In this document: positions 1-7,993 of the stretch, piece by piece
How the letters are laid out: each line of letters begins with the position of its first letter
Position numbering within the stretch: position 1 is the stretch's first letter
NCBI GenBank assembly: GCA_002431635.1
Contig: DJGH01000001.1
Span: forward strand, 13,761-47,884
DNA length: 34,124 nucleotides
Reading direction: 5' to 3'
Origin: Petrotoga sp. UBA5851
Lineage (GTDB): Bacteria > Thermotogota > Thermotogae > Petrotogales > Petrotogaceae
Notes under the pieces: generated by a model
What the model was told of the DNA's origin: nothing
The model's database searches: none
What the model saw: only the letters and a program-made list of their open reading frames with translations
Made by a program: the position numbers and the translations under genes

Positions 1-2
1 GT

Positions 3-680
3 TATGTTTTCGGCGGACAGCTCTGGGATCCCGCAACAAATGAAATCACTGCCAACCATCAAAAAAATATAGAAGCATACGAATGGCTTTCCTCTTACTA
101 TAAAAAAGTTGACCTTCAGAAAAAGAGAATTTTTCAGGCCGGTTGGGGAGATCTTTTCAGTTCTCTCAATCCTTTCCTGAGAGGTGAAATTGCTATGAAA
201 GAAGGATCACAGTGGGAGATACTAATAGCAAAAAAATACGGCAAAAGTACCTTTGATTACGGAATATCCAACTTTCCTGCTCCTCAGGGCGGCAGAAATG
301 ATGTATGTAATGTAAGTGGTTCTTTTTGGGTGATTCCTACCGCTTCAAAGAACCAAGATGAAGCTTTTGAATTTCTGACATGGCTCACTGCAGATAAACA
401 AGCAGCCGAGTTTGCTGCAGCTCTTTACAACATTCCTCCAAAGATCAAAGCTCTTGAAGATAATGCTTTCAAGACCATTGTTGACGATAAGATGAAAATT
501 TATATAGATATGTTGATGAACGGCTATGTATATACTTTTCCAATGCTTCCTATAGGTCAGGCATACCTCACAGAACTTACGCAGGCTCTTATGGATGTGC
601 AGCTGGGTAATAAAACCGCCAAAGAGGCTCTTGATTATGTTCAGGAGAGAATAAACCAGGAGTTGAAAAACTACAAATGA
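3..680 (+). CDS. ABC transporter sugar-binding protein, C-terminal part
   Basis: Partial gene, open at the left edge. Codons are continuous from base 3 to the stop at 678-680, giving about 225 residues; the ATG at 195 is internal. The segments GEIAMKEGSQW, a central Gly/Asn-rich stretch, a 'FWVIPTASKNQDEAFEFLTWL' type helix-capping segment and 'IGQAYLTELTQAL...' match the C-terminal lobe of family 1 extracellular solute-binding proteins (MalE/UgpB type), which capture oligosaccharides in the periplasm and deliver them to a membrane permease pair. The two permease genes follow directly, the first overlapping the stop by 4 bp (ATGA), so they form one importer. The signal peptide lies outside the window. 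The substrate cannot be read from the sequence. Confidence 0.9.
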   Translation, partial: YVFGGQLWDPATNEITANHQKNIEAYEWLSSYYKKVDLQKKRIFQAGWGDLFSSLNPFLRGEIAMKEGSQWEILIAKKYGKSTFDYGISNFPAPQGGRNDVCNVSGSFWVIPTASKNQDEAFEFLTWLTADKQAAEFAAALYNIPPKIKALEDNAFKTIVDDKMKIYIDMLMNGYVYTFPMLPIGQAYLTELTQALMDVQLGNKTAKEALDYVQERINQELKNYK

Positions 681-1585
681 AGAGAGATATTTCTTTTTCT
701 GCAAGATCAAGAAGGCGGGAAGTGCTTATGGGGCTCCTTTTTATACTTCCATGGATCTTAGGGCTGCTTATATTCACTTTATACCCTGTAGTGGCATCTT
801 TTATTTTGAGTTTTACCAGAACCGGTGAAGGCTCTGCAATTAAATGGGTTGGTCTGGATAATTACATAACAGCTTTCAGAGAGCCGGATTTTTTCAGGGC
901 TATATTGAATACTCTCATTCTGTCGCTTATCGGTATTCCTGTTGCACAGATAATGAGTCTTGTAGCTGCTTTGCTGCTGAATGTGAAGATGAAGTTTCAG
1001 GGGGTATTCAGAACCATATTCTTTCTTCCCAGCGTTGTTCCGGCAGTAGCTACAGGATTGCTTTGGAAATGGATTCTCAACCCCCGTCTTGGACCTATAA
1101 ACACATTCCTTGATTCCATCGGATTGGCGGGACCAGGTTGGCTGGCAGATCCTGCATGGGTTAAACCGTCGCTGATCATAATGAGTTTTTGGGGAATAGG
1201 CGGAACTATGGTTATTTATCTTGCCGGACTTCAGAATATACCTACCGAATACTATGAAGCAGCCAAGCTTGACGGTGCCGGATCATGGGCCTGTCTGAAG
1301 TACATTACCATGCCAATGCTCAGGCCGGTTACCCTTTTTAATACCATAATGGCTATAATAACTTCATTTCAGTCATTCTCTAATATAATAATCATGCTTG
1401 ATATGGATGGCGGTATGAAAAAAGCGGGCTTGGTTTATGGACTATATATTTACACGAATGCTTTCAGAGATTTTAAAATGGGCTATTCAAGTGCTCTTGC
1501 ATGGATTTTGCTGGCATTTACCTTTGTTTCAGTGATGCTTACGTATAAATTCTTCAACAGATCCGGCGATCAAGAGGTGTCATGA
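677..1585 (+). CDS. Sugar ABC transporter permease (MalF/UgpA type)
   Basis: 302-residue inner-membrane permease with about six hydrophobic spans, starting after a short basic N-terminus. The cytoplasmic coupling loop carries the EAA signature at residues about 190-205 (EYYEAAKLDGAG...), the site that docks onto the ABC ATPase; this places it in the binding-protein-dependent transport family with a MetI-like fold. The start ATG at 677 overlaps the binding-protein stop, indicating translational coupling. The next permease begins 1 bp after its stop. No ATPase gene is in the window; many CUT1 sugar importers use a shared MsiK/UgpC-like ATPase encoded elsewhere. The family is clear; the transported sugar is unknown. 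Confidence 0.94.
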   Translation: MKRDISFSARSRRREVLMGLLFILPWILGLLIFTLYPVVASFILSFTRTGEGSAIKWVGLDNYITAFREPDFFRAILNTLILSLIGIPVAQIMSLVAALLLNVKMKFQGVFRTIFFLPSVVPAVATGLLWKWILNPRLGPINTFLDSIGLAGPGWLADPAWVKPSLIIMSFWGIGGTMVIYLAGLQNIPTEYYEAAKLDGAGSWACLKYITMPMLRPVTLFNTIMAIITSFQSFSNIIIMLDMDGGMKKAGLVYGLYIYTNAFRDFKMGYSSALAWILLAFTFVSVMLTYKFFNRSGDQEVS

Positions 1586-1586
1586 T

Positions 1587-2420
1587 ATGACAAAAGTAAA
1601 GACCAGAAGATTAGTTCTCACATATATGTTTGCGGTATTTATGAGTATTTTGTTTCTTTTTCCTTTTCTATGGATGACAACAACATCTTTTAAAACGGCC
1701 GATCAGGTTTATGATAATCCGATGCAGATAATTCCCAATCCTTTCGATTTTTCTCCTTATCAAAGATTGTTCACAGAAAATAACTTCGGGCAGTATTTGT
1801 GGAACACAGTATATGTAACGGTACTTACGCTTATCGGAGTTATTCTGTCTTCATCGGTGGTGGCTTTTGGCTTCTCATACTTCAGATTTCCAAAAAAGGA
1901 GCTGCTTTTTAAAATTTTGCTCGGAACCATGATGCTGCCTGCTCAGGTTACTATGATTCCTCAGTATATTCTTTTTGACAAGCTGGGATGGATAGGTTCT
2001 TTTAAGCCTCTCATAATTCCTACTTTTTTCGGGGGAACATGGGTAATATTTCTTCTGCGACAATTTTTCGACACTATACCCAGAGAGTACTCCGAAGCCG
2101 CAAAGATTGACGGTGCGAATGAATGGACAATTTTTACAAAAATATACCTACCGTTGGCAAAGGCGCCTATCTCTACTTCGGTTCTTTTTGTTTTCATGTG
2201 GACATGGACAGATTTCATGAATCCGCTCATATACCTCACTGACGATAAGATGTATACTCTTTCGATCGCATTACAGAGAATATCTTCAGGAGCCAGGAGC
2301 ACGGATTGGCCGCTGATGATGGCAGGTTCACTTGTAATGGCTTTACCTATAGTAATACTTTTCTTCTCGGCACAAAAAACTTTCATAAATGGAGCATCAA
2401 TGAGTGGTTTAAAAGGATAA
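1587..2420 (+). CDS. Sugar ABC transporter permease (MalG/UgpE type)
   Basis: 277-residue second permease of the heterodimeric channel. It has a hydrophobic N-terminal span, the periplasmic 'TTTSFKTADQVYDNP' segment typical of MalG/UgpE/LacG proteins, and about six spans in all. The EAA loop reads EYSEAAKIDGANEW at about residues 167-180 and is followed by 'YLPLAKAPISTSVLFVF'. It lies 1 bp downstream of the first permease and 24 bp upstream of the secreted discoidin-like protein, whose strong ribosome binding site (AGGAGGGG) directly follows this gene. Together with the binding protein it forms a CUT1-type carbohydrate importer. Confidence 0.94.
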   Translation: MTKVKTRRLVLTYMFAVFMSILFLFPFLWMTTTSFKTADQVYDNPMQIIPNPFDFSPYQRLFTENNFGQYLWNTVYVTVLTLIGVILSSSVVAFGFSYFRFPKKELLFKILLGTMMLPAQVTMIPQYILFDKLGWIGSFKPLIIPTFFGGTWVIFLLRQFFDTIPREYSEAAKIDGANEWTIFTKIYLPLAKAPISTSVLFVFMWTWTDFMNPLIYLTDDKMYTLSIALQRISSGARSTDWPLMMAGSLVMALPIVILFFSAQKTFINGASMSGLKG

Positions 2421-2444
2421 AACTATTTTATAGGAGGGGTAAGT

Positions 2445-3476
2445 ATGAAAAAGATTTTGGTTGTTCTTATGCTTCTCACAGCAGTTTTTAGCTTTGCCTC
2501 AGATTTTATAATATCAACAGGCAAGCCGTACATAACTACAAATCCGGTAAATGAAAGCTATCCGGACAACGGCGGAATAATGATGACCGATGGAAACTTC
2601 AGATTTATGTGGGCAGACATGGTTGCAGTACAGAAACCTACAGAAACATCGAACCCTGAGTTTACAATAGACTTGGGCCAGATATACGAGGAAATAAGCT
2701 ATGTAGCTGTTAAGTTTATGCTTTCAAAACCATCGGCTGTAAAAGCTCCAGACAGCTTTATAGTATCTTCATCAGAAGATGATGAGCTTTATATAGTTGA
2801 AGGTATGGGAACTGATATTCTTGAACCCGTTGAAGATAATAAAATACTCACCATGTACTTTGTTCCTGATGAACCTATAACCGCACAGTTTATTAATGTT
2901 GAAATAAGAAGATCCAATAACAGCGGATGGGTTATGGTAAATGAAATTCAGGTTGGAAATGGCCCTCTTCCACAGGAGATACTCTCAGCACTTCCTGTTT
3001 TGGATACTTCTGAAAAAACATACGAAAATATATCTCTTGGCAAACCATATCTTGTTAATCCGGCATCCAGCGAAGCTTACCCAGACGGCGGCGTAAAAAT
3101 AACCGATGGAAAGTTTGCATACTCTTGGGCAGATATGATCGGTTTCAATGCACCTGTTTCAAATCCTACTGTCACTATTGATCTTGGTGAAGTAAAGAAC
3201 ATCGATATGGTAACAGGGCATTTTATGAGATCAAATGCTTCGGCAGTTCCGATACCAATGTGTATGATAATTTCCGTAAGCGATGATGATGAAGTATATT
3301 ACGAAGTTGGTATAGCCGCTACATGGGATCCTCCGGCAGAAAATGAAAAGATTAATCAGATAGTCTGGAAAAACAGAGGAGAAAAAATAACTGGTCAGTA
3401 CGTTATGATTGAAATAATCCCAAGAGGAAAAGCATGGACCATGCTTGCAGAGCTTTCTGTTTTCTCTGCACAATAA
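2445..3476 (+). CDS. Secreted protein with two discoidin-like (F5/8 C) repeats
   Basis: 343 residues. Residues 1-19 form a Sec signal peptide (short basic start, hydrophobic core, cleavage likely near FSFAS). The mature part is an internal duplication of about 150 residues per copy. Copy 1 (about 20-172) and copy 2 (about 190-343) share in order a GKPY start, a Y-P-D-x-GG motif, a TDG-x-F...WADM motif, a T-IDLG strand, an SS/SVS-x-DDE turn and a final 'V/MVNE' or 'AELSV' strand. The pattern resembles coagulation factor 5/8 C (discoidin) jelly-roll domains, which usually bind carbohydrate at the cell surface. No catalytic motif is seen. It sits between the sugar permeases and a DUF4127 gene, so a role in holding a glycan outside the cell is plausible but inferred. 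Confidence 0.72.
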   Translation: MKKILVVLMLLTAVFSFASDFIISTGKPYITTNPVNESYPDNGGIMMTDGNFRFMWADMVAVQKPTETSNPEFTIDLGQIYEEISYVAVKFMLSKPSAVKAPDSFIVSSSEDDELYIVEGMGTDILEPVEDNKILTMYFVPDEPITAQFINVEIRRSNNSGWVMVNEIQVGNGPLPQEILSALPVLDTSEKTYENISLGKPYLVNPASSEAYPDGGVKITDGKFAYSWADMIGFNAPVSNPTVTIDLGEVKNIDMVTGHFMRSNASAVPIPMCMIISVSDDDEVYYEVGIAATWDPPAENEKINQIVWKNRGEKITGQYVMIEIIPRGKAWTMLAELSVFSAQ

Positions 3477-3494
3477 TCTGACAGGAGTTTGAAA

Positions 3495-4985
3495 ATGAAA
3501 AACAGAATTGTTTTTTTACCGGTAGATGAGAGATTCTGTACTAGAGATTATTTCCTGCTGCTTGCAAAAGCAGCAGGTTTAAATGTGGTTACTCCCGATA
3601 AACGACTGCTCGGAATGAAAAAAACTGCTCCTGATATACAAAGACTCCATGAATGGATCATAAACAATGTCAGAGGCGATGATATACTGATTGCGTCTGT
3701 GGATATGATAGTCCACGGTGGTCTTATTCCTTCTAGAATGAGTCTTGAAAGTGATCAGACACTTAATAAACGTCTTGAAATTCTTGATTATCTCAAATCA
3801 ATAGGAACAAAAATCTATGCCGGAGTCTGTGTAACCAGGGCACCCTTTTATAACTCTGCCGAAGAAGAACCTGATTATTGGCAGTATTATGGGCAAGACA
3901 TATACAACATATCGCGTGAACTGGTAAAGTTTTATGAAAATCAGGCATCCGCCAGCGAACTCGCACAAAGTATCGCCAAAGTCCCAAGCTGGATATCAGA
4001 AGACTTTTTTATACGAAGAAACAGAAATTTCAGATTTGTATCACGTGTCATCGATTATGTAAAAAAAGGAACTATTGACTTTCTCAACCTTACTCTTGAT
4101 GACAATACGCAGGGAAGTCTTTCCTTGTGGGAGTCAGAAAAGCACCAGAAGAAGGCCGGTGATCTTGGCATACTCTCCAAAGTTTCAATACATGCAGGAG
4201 CTGATGAGTCAACACTTACACTCCTTGCTAAAGTTCTTTGTGACGAGTTCAAAGTATCCCCTAAATTTAAAGTGGTTTATACAGAACCAGAATATAAAAA
4301 CTTTATTCCTGCTTACGAGGGAAGACCTCTGCAGCAGGGCATAAAGAGTCATATATTGAGTGCGGGAGGGCTGTTATGCGATGACGGTGAAGATATAACT
4401 TTTTACGCCCACAATCCTACAAACCGTAAAGAAAGCAATGAACAGGAATATATTGAATCAGACAGGTATACTGCAACTGTTGATGTCCTTAAAAAATCTG
4501 AAAGTATCGTAGGAATTGCATGTATAAAGTACACAAATGGTTCTGACAATTCGATGGCCAAAGCTGTACTCAATGCCAGTCTTAACTGGAACTTCTTTAA
4601 CTTTGCAGGCTGGAATACAGCCGGAAACACCATTGGAACTGTATGTGCCTGCAGCATAATACAGTATTTCGGAAAGAAAGGATTATTGAAGATAGACAGT
4701 TATGAAATGCTTAAACTTCAATTTGTTTTTTTCCTGGAGCATTGGGCTTTTCAAAGCAATGTCCGTATAGATCTCATTAAGAAAGCAAATGATGAAAAAG
4801 GTGTTCCGCCATGGTCTGTAATACCGATTGAAAAATGGGCGGTTGATTTCACCAAAAATGAGTTGAAAAGTTATGCAGATTTCATAGCTCAAGGTATAGG
4901 CTTTGTATACGGTGACTTTGATATATTTTTCCCCTGGCACAGATCATTTGAACTTGGAGTCGCAGTAAAAAAAGCAAAAAACTAA
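3495..4985 (+). CDS. DUF4127 family protein, possible carbohydrate-locus enzyme
   Basis: About 496 residues, close to the usual length of DUF4127 proteins. The ATG at 3495 is preferred because AGGAG (3483-3487) lies 7 bases upstream; a TTG at 3489 would sit 1 base from it. Family-type motifs are visible: LPVDERFCTRDY at the N-terminus, 'DMIVHGGLIPSR' (about 75-90), 'LDDNTQGS' (about 200), 'IHAGADE' (about 235) and 'FAGWNTAGNTIGT' (about 378). The density of conserved Asp, Glu, His and Asn suggests an enzyme, but the family has no function that I know to be established. No signal peptide or membrane span is seen, so it is probably cytoplasmic. Position inside a sugar-uptake operon suggests action on the imported compound (inference). 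Confidence 0.8.
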   Translation: MKNRIVFLPVDERFCTRDYFLLLAKAAGLNVVTPDKRLLGMKKTAPDIQRLHEWIINNVRGDDILIASVDMIVHGGLIPSRMSLESDQTLNKRLEILDYLKSIGTKIYAGVCVTRAPFYNSAEEEPDYWQYYGQDIYNISRELVKFYENQASASELAQSIAKVPSWISEDFFIRRNRNFRFVSRVIDYVKKGTIDFLNLTLDDNTQGSLSLWESEKHQKKAGDLGILSKVSIHAGADESTLTLLAKVLCDEFKVSPKFKVVYTEPEYKNFIPAYEGRPLQQGIKSHILSAGGLLCDDGEDITFYAHNPTNRKESNEQEYIESDRYTATVDVLKKSESIVGIACIKYTNGSDNSMAKAVLNASLNWNFFNFAGWNTAGNTIGTVCACSIIQYFGKKGLLKIDSYEMLKLQFVFFLEHWAFQSNVRIDLIKKANDEKGVPPWSVIPIEKWAVDFTKNELKSYADFIAQGIGFVYGDFDIFFPWHRSFELGVAVKKAKN

Positions 4986-5000
4986 AGGGTGATAATTTTG

Positions 5001-5927
5001 ATGAAAAAACTTATTTTTATGCTTCTTGTACTTTCTTTTTCAGCACTGGCACTTTCCACATCTGCTGCAGAAATAACGTTCGCAGTATTGAGCGATATTC
5101 ACAGCAAACCTGATCCTTTAAAAAATGCTCTGATAGATTTGAAAAGCATTAATCCGGATCTAACAGCTCTTATCCTGAACGGTGATACCGTAGATTTGGG
5201 ACAGCCTGAGGATTATGCAAAAATATCGTCTTGTCTTGAAGAAAATGCTTCTCTTCTTCCGGAAATTGTTATAAAAAATATGGGTAACCATGAATTTTAC
5301 CAGGAGTATGGAAGAGGTCCAAACAGCAGAAAATCCAATGATATTTTGATTGCACGGTACCTTGATTTTTCTTCAAGAGTCATGGTATATGACGATAATT
5401 GGATAAACGGATATCATTTCATTCATCTGGGTTCTGAAAGCACCTATAATAAGTACGTAGATTCAAGCACCGTCAGAGCAACCATTTCGGACGAACAGAT
5501 TCTCTGGCTTGAAGAAAAGCTTGCAGAAGATTATACTGTGGGCAGACCGATTTTTGTTTTTTTACATCAGCCACTTGATAATACGGTTGTTTTCTCACAC
5601 TACTACAGATATAATATAAACAAAGATCAGATAATACGTGATATCTTTGCAAAGTATCCTGAAATAATTTTCTTCTCTTCCCACTCTCATCATTGCTTTG
5701 AACTTCCCGGTAATTTTTATACCGATCCGAGCGGTTTTAAATGTGTAGACACAAGCTCGGTTTCCAGACCGACATATATTGACACCAAAGAGGGAGTTGA
5801 AAAAGAATGGGGACCTTCCAGTGAAGGAGTTTATGTGGAAGTATTCAAAGATAAGGTGGTAATAAAAGCGCGGGAGTTCAAAAAAGCGGAATGGATTAAG
5901 GATGCACAGTTTGTAATAAATTACTGA
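5001..5927 (+). CDS. Secreted calcineurin-like metallophosphoesterase
   Basis: 308 residues from the ATG at 5001, which has AAAGGGTGA eight bases upstream; a GTG at 4989 is possible but overlaps that site. Residues 1-22 are a signal peptide. The metal-binding motifs of the calcineurin-like phosphoesterase fold appear in order: D-x-H (LSDIHSK, 31-35), GD (NGDTVD, about 60-65), GNHE (about 95-98), a single His in FLHQPLD, and H-x-H in SSHSHH. These coordinate two divalent metals that hydrolyse phosphate mono- or diesters. It is the last gene of the uptake operon; a hairpin terminator follows 7 bases after the stop. It may release phosphate from a phosphorylated glycan or teichoic-like polymer before import, which is speculation from context. 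Confidence 0.88.
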   Translation: MKKLIFMLLVLSFSALALSTSAAEITFAVLSDIHSKPDPLKNALIDLKSINPDLTALILNGDTVDLGQPEDYAKISSCLEENASLLPEIVIKNMGNHEFYQEYGRGPNSRKSNDILIARYLDFSSRVMVYDDNWINGYHFIHLGSESTYNKYVDSSTVRATISDEQILWLEEKLAEDYTVGRPIFVFLHQPLDNTVVFSHYYRYNINKDQIIRDIFAKYPEIIFFSSHSHHCFELPGNFYTDPSGFKCVDTSSVSRPTYIDTKEGVEKEWGPSSEGVYVEVFKDKVVIKAREFKKAEWIKDAQFVINY

Positions 5928-5933
5928 AAATTC

Positions 5934-5962
5934 AAACCGGCCGGTAATAATCCGGCCGGTTT
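5934..5962. terminator. Bidirectional intrinsic terminator between convergent genes
   Basis: Perfect 11-bp GC-rich stem (AAACCGGCCGG with its complement) around a 7-base AT loop. It sits between the metallophosphoesterase stop on the + strand and the chemoreceptor stop on the - strand (stop codon at 5966-5968). On the + strand a T-rich but interrupted tract follows; on the - strand the tract is also interrupted. It probably ends both transcripts. Confidence 0.85.
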
Positions 5963-5965
5963 GGT

Positions 5966-7942
5966 TTATATTTTGAAAGAGCTTATCTGGCTTAGAAGCT
6001 TGTCGGAAAGCTCTGCTAAAATCGAAGCTGAGCTACTCACCTGCTGGGCTCCCGAACTTTGATTGGAGATGGCGCTGTTTGCATCCTTTACCTGATCGCT
6101 TATTTCTTTAACTGTCTTGGCAACATTGTTTATTGCATTGGTTATTTCCTGCGTTGAAAGGCTTTGTTCTTCTATAGAATGTGAAAGGTTGTTAATCATT
6201 GTATTTATATTCTGAACCTTCTTTTCTATATCTTCAAACTGTTTGAAAGTATTTTGTGTTTCGCCGTCTATATTTTTTATCATTCCTGCTGTAACAGAGG
6301 TTGCTTTATTAGCGCTTTCTGATTTTTCTTTTATAACTGTAAGAATGTCATTTATTTCATGTGTGGCTTTTTTACTTTCTTCAGCAAGCTTTCTTATCTC
6401 TTCGGCAACTACTGCAAAACCTTTTCCGGCATCCCCCGCTCTGGCCGCCTCAATAGCAGCATTTAAAGCAAGAAGATTGGTCTGTTCAGTTATGCCATTT
6501 ATGGTATTGACTATCTTTTCTATCGATCCGGCATTTTCCGCAAGGGATTTAACATCTGTTTCATTGCTCTGGGACTGTTTTACAACTTCATTTATTGAAG
6601 AGGCAATTGATTTTATCGAATCCTTACCTTTTATAGAAGATTCGAGGGTGCTTCTGGCAATACTTTCAAGCTCTTTTGAACTGTCTGCTATCTTTTGTGA
6701 CTGATTGGAGATTTCTTCAACACCTTTTGTTACTTCCTCTACCGAAACAGCCGCAGAAAGCGTGTTCATGCTTATAGTTTCCACCTGTGAAGAAAGCTCC
6801 TGTATCGCAGCTCCGGATTCTTCCGATACAGATGCGAGATCTGTCGAGGAGGAAGTTATCTCTTTGACTGCCGCGTTAACTGAAGTCATTGTATTTCTAA
6901 GATTTTTAGCCATTTGATTAAGGGATAGAGCCATCTTCCCTGTTTCATCCCTGCTTTTTGATACGAATGATCTTGTCAAATCACCCTTTCCAAACTCATC
7001 TATGGCACCGGAAAGTTTTTTTATAGGTCTGGAAATAGTATTGCCCATCACAAAGGAAACCAAGACAAAGACAGCAAGTATAACAAGTATTATCAAGACA
7101 ATTGTATAGGTTATCTTATCAGCATCTTTGGTAAGTTCTTTGGCAGATATAGTTATCCCAAGCACCCAGTTTGGAGTTGATGGAATGGGAGAGTACATTA
7201 TTACAGACTTTCCTGTTTTTTGATTATTTACAAAGGAAAAGCCGGACTTACCGGAAAATATGTCTTTCACAAAATTGTCCAGATCTGTGAATCCAAACTC
7301 TTTACCCTTATAAAGGTTCATCTTCAGCATTACGGACTGATCTGGATGCACTATCACAAGACCTGTATTATCGGCAATCCACCCATAACCCCCTCTTATG
7401 TTTATCTGGGAGGCTATTTCGACAAGTTTGTCAATACTTATAATGCCTCCGAATATACCGCTAAGGCTGTAGTTAATTATCGGTACAACAATATTGAAGA
7501 CTGCCTTGCCTGTCTGTGGAGAAATATACGGCTTGGTAATTTCAGCTTCGCTTCCGTTTATGATGCTGTCAAAGTACTCTTCGCCGGAAACATCAAATAA
7601 AAGTCCCCCTGTTCCATAAGCTTGTCCGTCAAGACCGCTTAGAAAAAATGCATCAAAAATATCGTTTGACTTAAGTTCATTCTCAAGAGTATTACTGACC
7701 ATTCCCCAGTAAAGTGTCTTTACCATGTCGTTGTTGGAATAGCTTTTCACACTCTTGACAGCATTCTCCATAACTCTTCCCAGTTCTGATGCCCTTGCAT
7801 TTAATATCTGATTGGACATATCGTGTATTATAGGCTGAACAGCCTGTCCAACCATAATATAAAGAATCACTGCAAGCACTGAAAAAACAAGAACGCTTGC
7901 CCCCACAAATCCGATAAGTATTTTTCCTCTTATACTTTTCAT
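5966..7942 (-). CDS. Methyl-accepting chemotaxis protein with extracellular Cache domain
   Basis: 658-residue chemoreceptor. A membrane span lies at residues 8-31, an extracellular dCache-like sensor at about 35-275 (containing YGWIADNTGLVIVHPDQ, about 186-202), and a second span at about 278-300. A HAMP linker follows (about 300-352, beginning SRPIKKL), then a long coiled-coil signalling domain. The conserved hairpin tip that contacts CheA/CheW is at about 485-525 (LLALNAAIEAARAGDAGKGF). Ligand binding outside modulates CheA kinase and hence swimming. No che genes are adjacent, so it is an orphan receptor. The flanking beta-glucosidase and sugar importer hint at a carbohydrate-related signal, but Cache ligands cannot be inferred here. 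The ATG has AGGGGGAT just upstream; only 18 bases separate it from the terminator of the preceding gene. Confidence 0.95.
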   Translation of the reverse strand: MKSIRGKILIGFVGASVLVFSVLAVILYIMVGQAVQPIIHDMSNQILNARASELGRVMENAVKSVKSYSNNDMVKTLYWGMVSNTLENELKSNDIFDAFFLSGLDGQAYGTGGLLFDVSGEEYFDSIINGSEAEITKPYISPQTGKAVFNIVVPIINYSLSGIFGGIISIDKLVEIASQINIRGGYGWIADNTGLVIVHPDQSVMLKMNLYKGKEFGFTDLDNFVKDIFSGKSGFSFVNNQKTGKSVIMYSPIPSTPNWVLGITISAKELTKDADKITYTIVLIILVILAVFVLVSFVMGNTISRPIKKLSGAIDEFGKGDLTRSFVSKSRDETGKMALSLNQMAKNLRNTMTSVNAAVKEITSSSTDLASVSEESGAAIQELSSQVETISMNTLSAAVSVEEVTKGVEEISNQSQKIADSSKELESIARSTLESSIKGKDSIKSIASSINEVVKQSQSNETDVKSLAENAGSIEKIVNTINGITEQTNLLALNAAIEAARAGDAGKGFAVVAEEIRKLAEESKKATHEINDILTVIKEKSESANKATSVTAGMIKNIDGETQNTFKQFEDIEKKVQNINTMINNLSHSIEEQSLSTQEITNAINNVAKTVKEISDQVKDANSAISNQSSGAQQVSSSASILAELSDKLLSQISSFKI

Positions 7943-7960
7943 TTTATCCCCCTATAAAAT

Positions 7961-7987
7961 AAAACCACCCGCAGGAGGGGCAGTTTT
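7961..7987 (-). terminator. Intrinsic terminator of the beta-glucosidase gene
   Basis: On the - strand, 6 bases after the beta-glucosidase stop, a 10-bp stem (AAAACTGCCC with GGGTGGTTTT, two G-T pairs) encloses a 7-base loop and is followed by a broken T-tract (TTTTATTTTAT). It should separate this gene from the chemoreceptor downstream, although some read-through may feed the receptor, because little room is left for another promoter. Confidence 0.65.
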
Positions 7988-7993
7988 ATTAAT

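Noticed and set aside
195..680. A 161-residue protein starting at ATG 195
   Set aside because: Codons continue upstream in frame to base 3 with sugar-binding-protein sequence, so the ATG is internal.
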